A stretch of DNA of 37,613 nucleotides from positions 1-37,613 of the IMG/VR virus record IMGVR_UViG_3300044970_000782; one strand, given 5' to 3'. The translations under genes and the position numbers were made by a program. The notes beneath the pieces were generated by a model, which was given only the letters and a program-made list of their open reading frames with translations, was not told the origin of the DNA and made no database searches. The stretch is from a virus. This document shows positions 1 through 7,059 of this stretch, one piece after another; position 1 is the first letter of the stretch; the number at the start of each line of letters is the position of its first letter.

Positions 1-41
1 GACGTGACCGGCCAGGCGCGGGCCCACACCCCCCTCCCTCA

Positions 42-188
42 AAGTTAGTGAGCACTAACTTCAAGCTGCCAGGTTAGTGAGCACTTACTAACATGTTAGT
101 GAGCGCTTACTAACAGTTGTCAGCTTGGCAAGTTAGTGAGTACTAACTTACAGTTGTCAGCCTGGCAAGTTAGTGAGTACTCACTAAC
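42..188. repeat. Array of five GTTAGT...ACTAAC palindromes
   Basis: Five 20-bp inverted repeats lie at 42-61, 73-92, 95-114, 130-149 and 169-188. The last (GTTAGTGAGTACTCACTAAC) is a perfect palindrome; the others are imperfect or have 2-8 nt centres. Copies four and five also sit inside a 31-nt direct repeat (114-144 and 151-181, one mismatch) with a 37-bp period, beginning CAGTTGTCAGC. Dyad symmetry suggests binding by a dimeric protein. Candidates are a replication initiator or a repressor; neither is identified in the window. Confidence 0.9.
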
Positions 189-222
189 ATCTGTTAGCCA
201 TGTAGTTGACTAACACGAAGCA

Positions 223-241
223 AGGGCCGAGGGCTCTTTTT
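223..241 (+). terminator. Terminator-like short hairpin with T-run
   Basis: AGGGCC and GGCTCT can pair across a GAG loop, with one G-U wobble, and are followed directly by a T-rich stretch. This is a weak plus-strand intrinsic terminator candidate placed just after the palindrome array. It would isolate the repeats from the DnaA box side if any transcript enters from the left. Confidence 0.35.
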
Positions 242-265
242 CTGTTGCCTTTTTGTACACAAATC

Positions 266-274
266 TGTGGATAA
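266..274 (-). promoter_or_regulatory. DnaA box (perfect consensus)
   Basis: TGTGGATAA is the exact complement of the consensus DnaA box TTATCCACA. It lies in an AT-rich stretch between the palindrome array and the GTTAGTCAT arrays. A single perfect box can occur by chance, but its position in the only large non-coding repeat region supports a role in host DnaA recruitment. Confidence 0.6.
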
Positions 275-297
275 CTTTTTTCTTGTCAAAATACTAT

Positions 298-323
298 GTT
301 AGTCATGTTAGTCATGTAGTCAT
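298..323 (+). repeat. Tandem GTTAGTCAT units (right-facing)
   Basis: Two exact 9-bp copies (298-306 and 307-315) are followed by an 8-bp variant GTAGTCAT (316-323). They share the GTTAGT core with the larger palindromes at 42-188 but have a different flank, CAT instead of GAG, so they may be half-sites for the same protein or sites for a second one. Confidence 0.85.
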
Positions 324-423
324 GGAAATAAAATCGCAGCGCGCGCAGGTATGCGCGCGTCATGGCCTGGCATTATTGCCATATAGATATCAAAATAAAA
401 GTTACTTAGGTTCAACCTAAAAA

Positions 424-441
424 ATGACTAACATGACTAAC
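424..441 (-). repeat. Tandem ATGACTAAC units (inverse of the 298 array)
   Basis: Two exact copies of ATGACTAAC (424-432 and 433-441) are the reverse complement of GTTAGTCAT. With the array at 298-315 they make an 18-bp inverted repeat separated by 108 bp. Further single units occur at 478-486 (direct) and 500-507 (inverse, one base short). Confidence 0.85.
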
Positions 442-572
442 AAAAAGCAAAAAGCCGCTAGCCGCCTTGATTCTCACGTTAGTCATCACGCGCATTTTCA
501 TGACTAAAAATCAGCTAAATTCCGTTACAAATTAATGCAAAGTTAGTAACGCAAACTAATGTAAAATAATCC

Positions 573-601
573 TTTACACTTTTTATTTTTTCGCGTATAA
601 A
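573..601 (+). promoter_or_regulatory. Sigma70-type promoter for the left gene cluster
   Basis: The -35 element TTTACA (573-578) and -10 element TATAAA (596-601) are separated by 17 nt. Transcription would start near 608, leaving a leader of about 55 nt before the AGGGAG ribosome-binding site (651-656) and the first start codon at 663. Confidence 0.75.
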
Positions 602-662
602 GGTATCTGCAGCACAATGATTTACACGTTAACTGATTAAATTTTAAGCAAGGGAGCTAAAA

Positions 663-869
663 ATGATTACTTTCGCTGAATACATGGCCTTCTTTGATCG
701 TTGGATCAACTATCAATTCTCACGCGCCGAAGATGCGGCGCATAACGACGCAATCTTGCAAATCGTCGGACGCATTGTGTCCGATCCGGACGAATTGGCC
801 TATTGGGCTGATCGTGACAATTGGACAATGTACTGGCTTTGCGCAAAAGAGGTTAGCCATGCTGAATAA
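663..869 (+). CDS. Hypothetical small acidic protein
   Basis: This 68-residue protein is the first gene after the promoter at 573-601. The start ATG has AGGGAG 6 nt upstream. It is acidic and Trp/Tyr-rich (a C-terminal WADRDNWTMYWL stretch), with no signal peptide, membrane segment or Cys motif, and I recognise no family. Its last codons overlap the start of the next gene (859), which suggests coupled translation. First position in an early-type cluster fits a host-takeover or counter-defence role, but that is inference from location only. Confidence 0.75.
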   Translation: MITFAEYMAFFDRWINYQFSRAEDAAHNDAILQIVGRIVSDPDELAYWADRDNWTMYWLCAKEVSHAE

Positions 870-945
870 AATTCTCGAAGTAATCGCGGCGCTGTTCATC
901 GGCGCTTGGCTGTATGTAATGCTTGTTTTTGTAATGTCATTCTAA
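859..945 (+). CDS. 28-residue single-span membrane peptide
   Basis: A short frame starting at the ATG inside the end of the previous gene (11-nt overlap) encodes MLNKILEVIAALFIGAWLYV and eight further mostly hydrophobic residues, ending before the leader of the next gene. Nearly all of it is one membrane segment (residues 4-27) preceded by a Lys, so it would sit N-in. No clear ribosome-binding site stands apart from upstream coding, so translation would depend on coupling. Small inner-membrane peptides are common among phage early genes. Function is unknown; the gene is plausible but not proven. Confidence 0.5.
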   Translation: MLNKILEVIAALFIGAWLYVMLVFVMSF

Positions 946-969
946 TAATTATTTGTGGAGCCTATAAAA

Positions 970-1653
970 ATGAAAACCGTACACTTAACACTCAAATCGG
1001 CCAACGCAAAAACCGGCCCGATACCAGTATCGACGACGTCGGCCCTATCATGCCCGTCGGCATGCCCGCTTAAATCGGCCGGTTGCTACGCCGACGGCGG
1101 CCCGCTCGCGTTGCACTGGCGCGCTGTCACGGCCGGCGATCGCGGCATGGCATGGGCTGAATTTTGCGACGCGATCGCGAATCTACCGGCCGGCCAATTG
1201 TGGCGCCACAATCAAGCCGGCGATTTACCCGGCTTAGATAACACAATCAATCCGCTCGCAATGGAAATGCTTGTTGCGGCCAACGCGGGCCGGCGCGGCT
1301 TTACGTACACTCACAAGCCGGCGACAGTCGACAACCTCGCGCAGATTAAAGCGGCCAACGCGGCCGGCTTTACTGTCAACCTGTCGGCCAATGATTTATC
1401 GCACGCCGACGCGTTGGCCGATACCGGCGCCGGCCCTGTTGTCACAATTCTACCGGCCGACGCCGGCGCTAAAAACCGCACGCCGGCCGGCCGCGTCGTC
1501 ATTACATGCCCTGCGCAGCTGCGCGACGACGTGAGCTGCGCAGACTGTCAGCTCTGCGCGCGCGCCGATCGGCCGACAATTGTCGGTTTTTTGGCTCACG
1601 GCGCGAGCGCCAAAAAAGCGGAAAAAGTATTTTTTCTGAAAAAGGCGGCCTAA
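970..1653 (+). CDS. DUF7227-like Cys-rich protein of unknown function
   Basis: The 227-residue product begins MKTVHLTLKSANAKTGPIPV and I recognise the pattern as DUF7227, found in phages and integrative elements, with no known function. The ATG at 970 is preferred over GTG 955 because GGAG (957-960) is well spaced. Cysteines cluster at the N-terminus (CPSAC then CYADGG, spacing Cx3Cx6C) and near the C-terminus (CPAQ, then CADCQLC). Between them are a WRHNQAGDLPG motif and regularly spaced predicted strands (FTYTHK, FTVNLSAN, VVTILP, VVITCP) that could form a barrel. The Cys groups could bind a metal or an Fe-S cluster. The gene holds about 20 GGCC tetramers, far denser than the head genes. 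Confidence 0.85.
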   Translation: MKTVHLTLKSANAKTGPIPVSTTSALSCPSACPLKSAGCYADGGPLALHWRAVTAGDRGMAWAEFCDAIANLPAGQLWRHNQAGDLPGLDNTINPLAMEMLVAANAGRRGFTYTHKPATVDNLAQIKAANAAGFTVNLSANDLSHADALADTGAGPVVTILPADAGAKNRTPAGRVVITCPAQLRDDVSCADCQLCARADRPTIVGFLAHGASAKKAEKVFFLKKAA

Positions 1654-1654
1654 T

Positions 1655-1882
1655 ATGAAAACGATAACAGCACGATACCCTGGCATGTGCGCGTCGACAG
1701 GCGCGCGCATATTGCCAGGCGACATAATCCAATGGTCTAAGGGCCGCGCCGTGCTACTTGATCGGCGCGTGACTAAGGTCGACGCGATAACACTATTCAG
1801 CGAGCGCGGCCCGAAAACCTATTATCAAAACGCACGCGGCCGGTGTATCGACGCGCCGTGCTGCGGCTGTTGCACTATCTAA
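1655..1882 (+). CDS. Small Cys-containing hypothetical protein
   Basis: 75 residues, starting 1 nt after the previous stop. It opens MKTITARYPGMCASTGARIL, resembling small zinc-ribbon or knuckle segments that recur in phage and conjugative-element proteins (a Cys, then Gly-Ala-Arg, then a PGD turn). It ends with a dense Cys cluster, CIDAPCCGCC, so metal binding is likely. It is basic in the middle. The high GC and GCGC/GGCC-rich codons match the preceding gene, suggesting the two arrived together. Function is unknown. Confidence 0.75.
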   Translation: MKTITARYPGMCASTGARILPGDIIQWSKGRAVLLDRRVTKVDAITLFSERGPKTYYQNARGRCIDAPCCGCCTI

Positions 1883-1899
1883 CCTGGAGGGATAACACA

Positions 1900-2052
1900 A
1901 TGGCATACACACTAAAGCGCTCAATTAATGGTCTGTCGCTTGACGATATCAAGCGAATTTTTGATCAAAACCCGAACATGACACTGCGCGAGCTGTCGAA
2001 TCTGACAGGTTATGCAATACCGTTTTTGAAAAAATTACTCTTGGAGGGTTAA
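1900..2052 (+). CDS. Helix-turn-helix-like small protein, putative DNA-binding
   Basis: The start at ATG 1900 has a strong GGAGG (1886-1890) 9 nt upstream; an upstream in-frame start at 1843 would overlap the previous gene and lacks this site. The 50-residue product reads as three short helices: LSLDDIKRIFDQNP, then MTLRELSNLTG, a turn, and IPFLKKLLLEG. That layout fits a minimal helix-turn-helix. It is the only regulator-like product in the left cluster, so it is a candidate to bind the palindromes at 42-188. The fold assignment is by pattern only. Confidence 0.65.
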   Translation: MAYTLKRSINGLSLDDIKRIFDQNPNMTLRELSNLTGYAIPFLKKLLLEG

Positions 2053-2056
2053 CATT

Positions 2057-2332
2057 ATGCAAACAATAAACATCGATGGCACCACGTATCGCGTGAAATT
2101 CGACCGCGATCCGCTCGAATTAGCTAAGCTCGCACGCAAACCTTGGAAACCAAAGAAACCGAAAGATATACGCAAATTTCCGGTATACACGGCCGGTATC
2201 ACGTCGACGGCGGACTATATACGCCGGTTCGATAATCTGAATTGTCTGCAGGCGCTCGATTATCACGGCGCCAGCGCCGAAACGGCCGCTCAGTATGATT
2301 CCACTATCCCACTATTCGAGGTGACAGAATGA
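2057..2332 (+). CDS. Hypothetical basic protein
   Basis: 91 residues; GGAGG lies at 2043-2047, just inside the end of the previous gene. The N-terminal part (MQTINIDGTTYRVKFDRD) looks like a short beta hairpin. The middle is strongly basic and Pro/Lys-rich (about residues 27-40), and the C-terminal half is neutral to acidic. The Lys/Pro stretch could contact nucleic acid, but no family is recognised. Its stop overlaps the next start by 4 nt (ATGA at 2329-2332), so the two are probably translated together. Confidence 0.75.
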   Translation: MQTINIDGTTYRVKFDRDPLELAKLARKPWKPKKPKDIRKFPVYTAGITSTADYIRRFDNLNCLQALDYHGASAETAAQYDSTIPLFEVTE

Positions 2333-2610
2333 TGAATAACGCACGCACCGACGCGGCCGCCGTGGCCGGATCAAACCTGCGCACCTATCCGCATTATCTT
2401 GAGCGCGTGGAAATTCTGCTCGATGACGTGCTTTTCCGGCTTTGGGTAGACTTCGAACCGGCGGACGCATCTGTCGGTCTACAGGCCACCGCTTGGATTG
2501 TCCATGCGCACGTTGGCGACAGTCCGGCCGACATTGCCGACTATCTGAGCGAGTCGACAATTAAGCGCCTGGAAGCGGAAGCGGCCGATTATCTATCGGG
2601 CGGCGATTGA
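2329..2610 (+). CDS. Hypothetical small acidic protein
   Basis: 93 residues beginning at the ATG that overlaps the previous stop (ATGA). It is acidic, with predicted strands (HYLERVEILLDDVLFRLWVDF) followed by an amphipathic C-terminal helix (SESTIKRLEAEAADYLSGG). No Cys, membrane segment or known motif is visible. The fold looks like a compact alpha/beta domain of a size often seen in phage proteins that bind host enzymes, but no target can be named. The 3' end overlaps the next short frame by one base (TGATG). Confidence 0.75.
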   Translation: MMNNARTDAAAVAGSNLRTYPHYLERVEILLDDVLFRLWVDFEPADASVGLQATAWIVHAHVGDSPADIADYLSESTIKRLEAEAADYLSGGD

Positions 2611-2669
2611 TGGCGGCGCTCATAGGATTGTTTCTTGCGGCACTTTTCGCAATCCTGCTAGGATTGTGA
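2610..2669 (+). CDS. 19-residue hydrophobic micropeptide
   Basis: A TGATG stop-start overlap at 2608-2612 opens a frame of 19 codons, MAALIGLFLAALFAILLGL, entirely hydrophobic and ending at a TGA only 36 nt before the terminator hairpin. It would be a single membrane-spanning peptide. The coupling and the placement just ahead of the terminator favour a real gene, but at this length the frame could be chance. Confidence 0.35.
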   Translation: MAALIGLFLAALFAILLGL

Positions 2670-2670
2670 C

Positions 2671-2732
2671 GCCGGGTGCTCCCCCCGGCGATCAGTGCCA
2701 CTTTTGGCCCGGCCTTGCGCCGGGTCTTTTTT
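2671..2732 (+). terminator. Terminator ending the left plus-strand operon
   Basis: Two GC-rich hairpins lie in tandem: GCCGGG/CCCGGC (2671-2676 with 2684-2689) and CCCGGC/GCCGGG (2708-2713 with 2719-2724, loop CTTGC), the second followed by TCTTTTTT. The T-run marks a plus-strand intrinsic terminator. The same hairpins lie just beyond the stop of the convergent primase gene (2731) and may also slow transcription coming from the right. Confidence 0.85.
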
Positions 2733-5043
2733 ATTTCACCAAGCGCACGGCGGCGGGCGGCGGCGCTTCCTCTACCATGCGACGCAGTTCGGATTTCGAC
2801 ACGGTATCGGCCAAGTCAGGCGCAGCAAATACATGCTTGCGCGTGCTGAATTCCCTCGACATAAGCCGCCCCATGTCTATCCAGCCCGCTTCTTTGAGCG
2901 CGTGTAGTAGCGCCTGCTGTACTACCCTAGTACCCATCGGCGCGCCACCCTGCAGGCGGTCGCAGAGCGCGTAGAACGGCGACGCGATGACGCCTGCGGA
3001 AAACTCACCCAGGCGGCGCTCGATCATCTCGACCAGATACGACTCGGCGGTACTGCGCCCCTGCTCGATCATGATGATCTTCGCTTCGGTCAACGGCGGC
3101 GCGGCGCCCGGATTGAATCGACTTACGTCGCGCTCGTATAGCCACCCTGCGGCCACGGCCAGCCCGCCCGCCTTGTACCAATTCCAAACGGCCGTGGCCT
3201 CGGCCTCGGTCATCCTCGGCGCGTCGGAGTACGTCACGAACCATCGGCGGTCATCACCGGCCAGCGACAATGGCACGCGCTCATTTGAGAACGCGAGCAC
3301 GAAAATGCGGTTCAGCGCCTGGTACGGGTGCAGCCCCTTACGGTTGACCTGCAAGAACTCCGGCGGCGCGGCGATGATCGGCTTTAGATGGTTCTCGAGC
3401 GCGCGGCGATCCTTCGCTTCGGACTGGCGCAGCTCTTCGAAGACCATCACCTCGGACTCCAACGCATAGCCCCACTGCGACTGAATCTCTTCATTGCGTA
3501 CGATCTTGACATTCGCGAGCGCTTCGCCACCAATGCCCCATAGCAGCGGTTGCCACATCGTATCCTTGCCGCTGCCTGGGTTGCCAATGTGCAGCACGGC
3601 GTGATTGATTTTCTGGTTCGGATGCTGCAGCTTGTATGCCATCACGTTTAGAACGTGCTCGCGCTCGACGTCATCGGGAATCATCCGCTCGACGTGCTCG
3701 AGCCAGATGCGCGCGTTGCCCGTGGCCGCGACGGGCCGCTGATTGATCCAGCGGTTACCGTACACTTGGCCCTCACGCGATACCAGCACGGACTCGCCTG
3801 CGGCATACGTGATGCCTGCTAACGCGAGCGCACCTTTCGCCTGTCGGTTCTCGTCAAAGCATACAGACGCCTCAATTCGGCGTTTCTGTTTGCTCGGGTG
3901 GATTGAATAGCAGGTGACGTGCCGAAAGAGTGCATTAAAAGTACCGCGCGCAACCTCTCGCCGATCTTGCAAATCAAAGTAAGCGTCATCTTCCTGAATG
4001 TATGCAAAGCGCTCATACCAACCCTCTTTCGTCGTTCTATCCAATTGCTTGCGCTCGACCTCGGCAATCACCTCGGCGCCCTTGTCCGGGAACGCCTCAG
4101 TCGGCTGCAGTTTGGCGAGCGTCTGATCCATGACAGCGGCCAGCAGCTCGTCACGCAAGCCTGGCGCGTGTTTCGGGCCGCCCTGCGCGGCCACCCAGTC
4201 AAGAAACGTGTGCGAGTCGAGATCAAGGCAATGCGAGTGCAGGCAGCAGTACGCACGCATGGCCGGGTTGTAGCGGCCCTCAGGGTTGCCATCGGTGTGC
4301 TCGCCACTGTTCGGGCAGATAACACCCGCCCACCCTTGCGGATTCGGGCGCGAGAGTAGCAACCCTTGGCCGGACAACCATGCCATCACGTCATCGGCGC
4401 CATCGTCCGACAATCGGATCGGGCGCAGTGTCAGCGAGTCGGCAGGCGCTGGCGTCACGCCTAGCCCTGCGCAGAGCTCGGCCAGCGTGTACTCGCGCTC
4501 AGGGTGGAACTCAACCAAGCGGGCCGCGAATCGGTTCTTGTTCGGCTTTAGATTGATCGAGCCGGGTAGCCGGAAGTTGCGCACAGGGTTGCAGGCGCCG
4601 GGGTCGGTGTAACCAGCATCGGCCACCGCGCGGATGGCGGCAGCGTACTCGCCCTTCGTTGGCTGCTCGGAAAAGGTGTAGCCCCACTGGTACGAGCCCT
4701 CGGACGTCTCGATGATCCACGTCGGCGGCACGGTCGGGGTGTTCGGCGCCTTCTCGGGGTCACCCACGTCATCCAGCACCATCACGAGCACGTACTCGCA
4801 ATTCGCAGCGGACGCGCTCACATGGCCGTTATCAAAACGGTCGATGATGAACGACGCGGTATTGCCGTAGATGGCCCAATCAGGCTTGATGTTGTGGCTT
4901 GGCAGGTACGCAGGCCACGTACACTTGATAGCGCCATCGGCATGGAACTGCAGCTCGCCAGCTTTTAGTTGTGGCTTTTGGCGCACGATCAGCGCCGTCT
5001 CGCCTTCGGGTGCTAATTTCTGATAGTATTCAATGAAATCCAT
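2731..5043 (-). CDS. Primase-helicase (AEP-like primase plus SF3/DUF5906 helicase)
   Basis: The 770-residue protein would make primers and unwind the fork. Residues about 55-180 resemble an archaeo-eukaryotic/RepB-type primase: acidic LDDVGDP near 90-96, SYQWGYTF near 117-124 and RNFRLPGSINLKP near 155-167. A Cys/His cluster follows (C243, H249, C266, C267, H271, C272), likely zinc-binding. The C-terminal half is an SF3-like ATPase of the DUF5906 type: Walker A GNPGSGKD (487-494), Walker B VMVFEE (532-537), then a sensor region with FSNE. I chose ATG 5043, with AGGA upstream, over longer starts that run into the polymerase gene. It lies 44 nt downstream of the polymerase gene, with a hairpin between. 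Confidence 0.92.
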   Translation of the reverse strand: MDFIEYYQKLAPEGETALIVRQKPQLKAGELQFHADGAIKCTWPAYLPSHNIKPDWAIYGNTASFIIDRFDNGHVSASAANCEYVLVMVLDDVGDPEKAPNTPTVPPTWIIETSEGSYQWGYTFSEQPTKGEYAAAIRAVADAGYTDPGACNPVRNFRLPGSINLKPNKNRFAARLVEFHPEREYTLAELCAGLGVTPAPADSLTLRPIRLSDDGADDVMAWLSGQGLLLSRPNPQGWAGVICPNSGEHTDGNPEGRYNPAMRAYCCLHSHCLDLDSHTFLDWVAAQGGPKHAPGLRDELLAAVMDQTLAKLQPTEAFPDKGAEVIAEVERKQLDRTTKEGWYERFAYIQEDDAYFDLQDRREVARGTFNALFRHVTCYSIHPSKQKRRIEASVCFDENRQAKGALALAGITYAAGESVLVSREGQVYGNRWINQRPVAATGNARIWLEHVERMIPDDVEREHVLNVMAYKLQHPNQKINHAVLHIGNPGSGKDTMWQPLLWGIGGEALANVKIVRNEEIQSQWGYALESEVMVFEELRQSEAKDRRALENHLKPIIAAPPEFLQVNRKGLHPYQALNRIFVLAFSNERVPLSLAGDDRRWFVTYSDAPRMTEAEATAVWNWYKAGGLAVAAGWLYERDVSRFNPGAAPPLTEAKIIMIEQGRSTAESYLVEMIERRLGEFSAGVIASPFYALCDRLQGGAPMGTRVVQQALLHALKEAGWIDMGRLMSREFSTRKHVFAAPDLADTVSKSELRRMVEEAPPPAAVRLVK

Positions 5044-5063
5044 CGCAGTCCTTGTAGTTGAAG

Positions 5064-5089
5064 AAGCCGCCCCGCCAGGCGGCTTTTTT
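5064..5089. terminator. Intergenic hairpin between polymerase and primase genes
   Basis: AAGCCGCC (5064-5071) pairs with GGCGGCTT (5078-5085) across a 6-nt loop. A T-run follows on the plus strand, so as an intrinsic terminator it faces opposite to the genes. On the coding (minus) strand it sits directly after the polymerase stop codon and could set relative mRNA levels or block antisense transcription coming from the left. Confidence 0.5.
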
Positions 5090-7031
5090 ATTTGCCGTAA
5101 CGCGTCATTGTCTCTACTTCTGCCGACAATGGCAGACCAGCCGCCCACTCAGGCGGCGTGCACATCACTTGTTGCAGGGTATTGGGTGCATCAGGATTAG
5201 CCGTCTCCAGAACGATCTCATCATGTACGTGCAGCACTACATCATCCAGCTGGCGTAAAGCGTGCCGCAGCAGATCGTTGGCGACTGCCTGCGTAATATT
5301 CTCACAGGCAAGCCCACGCCACAAGCGAGCACGCGGCCATTCCTTCGCATCGGCTGCAGGTTTCCATGCCGCCTTCACATATGTGATCTCGTCACCCTCA
5401 AACTTAGCAAATGGATAGCACAGCACACGCCCCGATGGCAGCGCGTACCAAAGATGCTGGCCGCTGTACAAGTACGTCACCCGCCCCGCTGAGAACTCGC
5501 GCCCAGGGTTGCGCAGAGCACGCGTGTACGCCTCTTCGAGCTTGGCCCAGTAGCGCACCGCCCACGCGTTTGCCCGCCGCCATGCGTCAACAATCCGACG
5601 GGCGTCGGACTCCGGCATGATGACGCCGTAGTTGCGGCCCATCGCCGCGAACGCACCGACCGAACCGCCGAAGCCAAGCGAAAGAATCGCAACCTTGCCG
5701 ATCTGGCGCTGCTCCTTGTCGACGCTATCCTCGGCCACGCGGTAAATACCGGCGGCCTCACGTTTGTAGATGTCACGGCCATCGCGAAAGACCTGCAGCA
5801 CGTCATCAGCCTGCGGGTCGGCAGACGCCCACGCGGTCACCCGCGCTTCAACGGCAGACCAGTCAGCAACAACGAATTGTTTACCAGGTGCAGGGATCAG
5901 TGAGGGCCGGAGCATCGACCGGAGAACATCAGTAACGCGTTTTCCAAATCTTGGGGTGATGCTGTGGCCTCTGACCATAGCGTGCCGTACATCATCGGGC
6001 TCTGCTGCACACTTTCGGGTGAAGTTGTGGACTTGAGCGCCGTAGCTCGACGCACGCCCGGTGGCAGACCCTCCGGCGAAGACAAATGCACCTCGTACAC
6101 GGTGATCAACTTCGTCAGCCAGCTCGCCAAGGCGGCTGAACTTCGCAACCGACGACGCCCAGAGATCGTCGGCACATTGAATGACGTCCGCAACATGGGT
6201 CGGAATCTCATCGGGGTTTTCCTCTGCAAAAGCCAGTAGATTGGCGCGTACCGCCTTATCGATACTGTACTTCTTTTCGCCATCTTTGTAGACCTCCATC
6301 ATCGTCAGTGCCTGCGGCCCGACACGGTCTAGCACCCACTGGCGCATCTTCGGACTGCGTACTGACAGAATCTCACCCTCGGTCAGCTCAGCTACCAGCG
6401 TCTCGATCTCGCCCAGCTCAGTCGATGCGTACTTGACCGCTGCTTGCGCCAGCGGTAAGTCCAGCAGCACGCCACGGTCGTTGATGCGCTCGTTGACATG
6501 GTAGTCGGCCAGCTCGTCGTCTGACAGCGGGCGCATGGCTTTGCTGATCTCGCGCATCACTTTGACGTCGGTTTCGCAATAGCGAATCATCTCGGCCAAA
6601 AGGGCGGGATCGTTATTAAATGATCCATCAGCGCGGGGTACAGATAGTGCTCGTATGAGTTGCTTTCCTCGGTGGTCTTTGCGCATGTTGCTGCTGATGG
6701 CGCGTCCAACGTCTTCAAGGCTGCCCGGTAGGCAGTTAGCACGCGCTTGTGCAGCGGTGCAGACGAACTGCTCGAGCCGAAAGTCACACTCAAGGACGTA
6801 ATAGAAGACAAGCCGCTCGAACGCGGCGTTGTGCGCGTATATCGGCCCTGTGTGGTTGCGTACGGCATCAGGGAATGGCTGGTCGGGCGTCCAGGTGACA
6901 ACGTCACCGTCACCAAACGCATAGGACATGCACAGAACATCCGTGCTTGCATCTTGAGCATAGTTATACACCCCCTTGCTTGTGAGATCGCAGCGACTGC
7001 GCGTCTCAAAGTCGATCCAAAGTATTTTCAT
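5088..7031 (-). CDS. DNA polymerase, family A, with 3'-5' exonuclease
   Basis: The 647-residue replicative polymerase starts MKILWIDFETRS. The proofreading domain has Exo I (D7, E9), Exo II (YAHNAAFE, 65-72) and Exo III (YCETDVKVM, 151-159). The polymerase domain has motif A ADWSAVEAR (389-397, catalytic D390), motif B around 441-456 (QRQIGKVAILSLGFGG, with Lys446) and motif C HVHDEIV (601-607, D604). All catalytic residues appear intact. There is no N-terminal 5' nuclease domain, as is usual for phage enzymes. No strong ribosome-binding site precedes the ATG. It lies between the putative ssDNA-binding gene and the primase-helicase. Confidence 0.97.
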   Translation of the reverse strand: MKILWIDFETRSRCDLTSKGVYNYAQDASTDVLCMSYAFGDGDVVTWTPDQPFPDAVRNHTGPIYAHNAAFERLVFYYVLECDFRLEQFVCTAAQARANCLPGSLEDVGRAISSNMRKDHRGKQLIRALSVPRADGSFNNDPALLAEMIRYCETDVKVMREISKAMRPLSDDELADYHVNERINDRGVLLDLPLAQAAVKYASTELGEIETLVAELTEGEILSVRSPKMRQWVLDRVGPQALTMMEVYKDGEKKYSIDKAVRANLLAFAEENPDEIPTHVADVIQCADDLWASSVAKFSRLGELADEVDHRVRGAFVFAGGSATGRASSYGAQVHNFTRKCAAEPDDVRHAMVRGHSITPRFGKRVTDVLRSMLRPSLIPAPGKQFVVADWSAVEARVTAWASADPQADDVLQVFRDGRDIYKREAAGIYRVAEDSVDKEQRQIGKVAILSLGFGGSVGAFAAMGRNYGVIMPESDARRIVDAWRRANAWAVRYWAKLEEAYTRALRNPGREFSAGRVTYLYSGQHLWYALPSGRVLCYPFAKFEGDEITYVKAAWKPAADAKEWPRARLWRGLACENITQAVANDLLRHALRQLDDVVLHVHDEIVLETANPDAPNTLQQVMCTPPEWAAGLPLSAEVETMTRYGK

Positions 7032-7059
7032 AGCTATTGGGCGGGGGCTTCGATTTGGG

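Larger units (their letters stand above)
1..662. other. Non-coding left-end control region, candidate replication origin
   Basis: No open reading frame of convincing quality lies here. The segment holds a cluster of 20-bp palindromes (42-188), a terminator-like hairpin (about 223-241), a perfect DnaA box (266-274), oppositely oriented arrays of GTTAGTCAT (298-323 and 424-441, single copy at 478-486), a small palindrome TTAGGTT-C-AACCTAA (406-420), AT-rich stretches (about 500-600) and a promoter (573-601). Iteron-like repeats, a DnaA box and AT-rich DNA next to each other are what bidirectional (theta) origins look like. The same elements could instead be operators for a phage regulator. Function is inferred; the repeats are seen directly. 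Confidence 0.55.

Noticed and set aside
245-289. Minus-strand promoter using TTGACA at 289-284
   Set aside because: The -35 is perfect but no acceptable -10 lies 16-18 nt away (best is AGATTT).
1-662. CRISPR array
   Set aside because: The repeats are palindromes with irregular 22-37 bp spacing, no regular unique spacers and no cas genes nearby.
694-858. Upstream extension of the 28-residue membrane peptide gene
   Set aside because: It would run out of frame through nearly the whole 68-residue gene and has no ribosome-binding site; only the part from ATG 859 looks like a real product.
1900-2052. Lysogeny repressor
   Set aside because: The helix-turn-helix-like peptide is only 50 residues, has no dimerisation or protease domain, and no integrase is present anywhere in the window.
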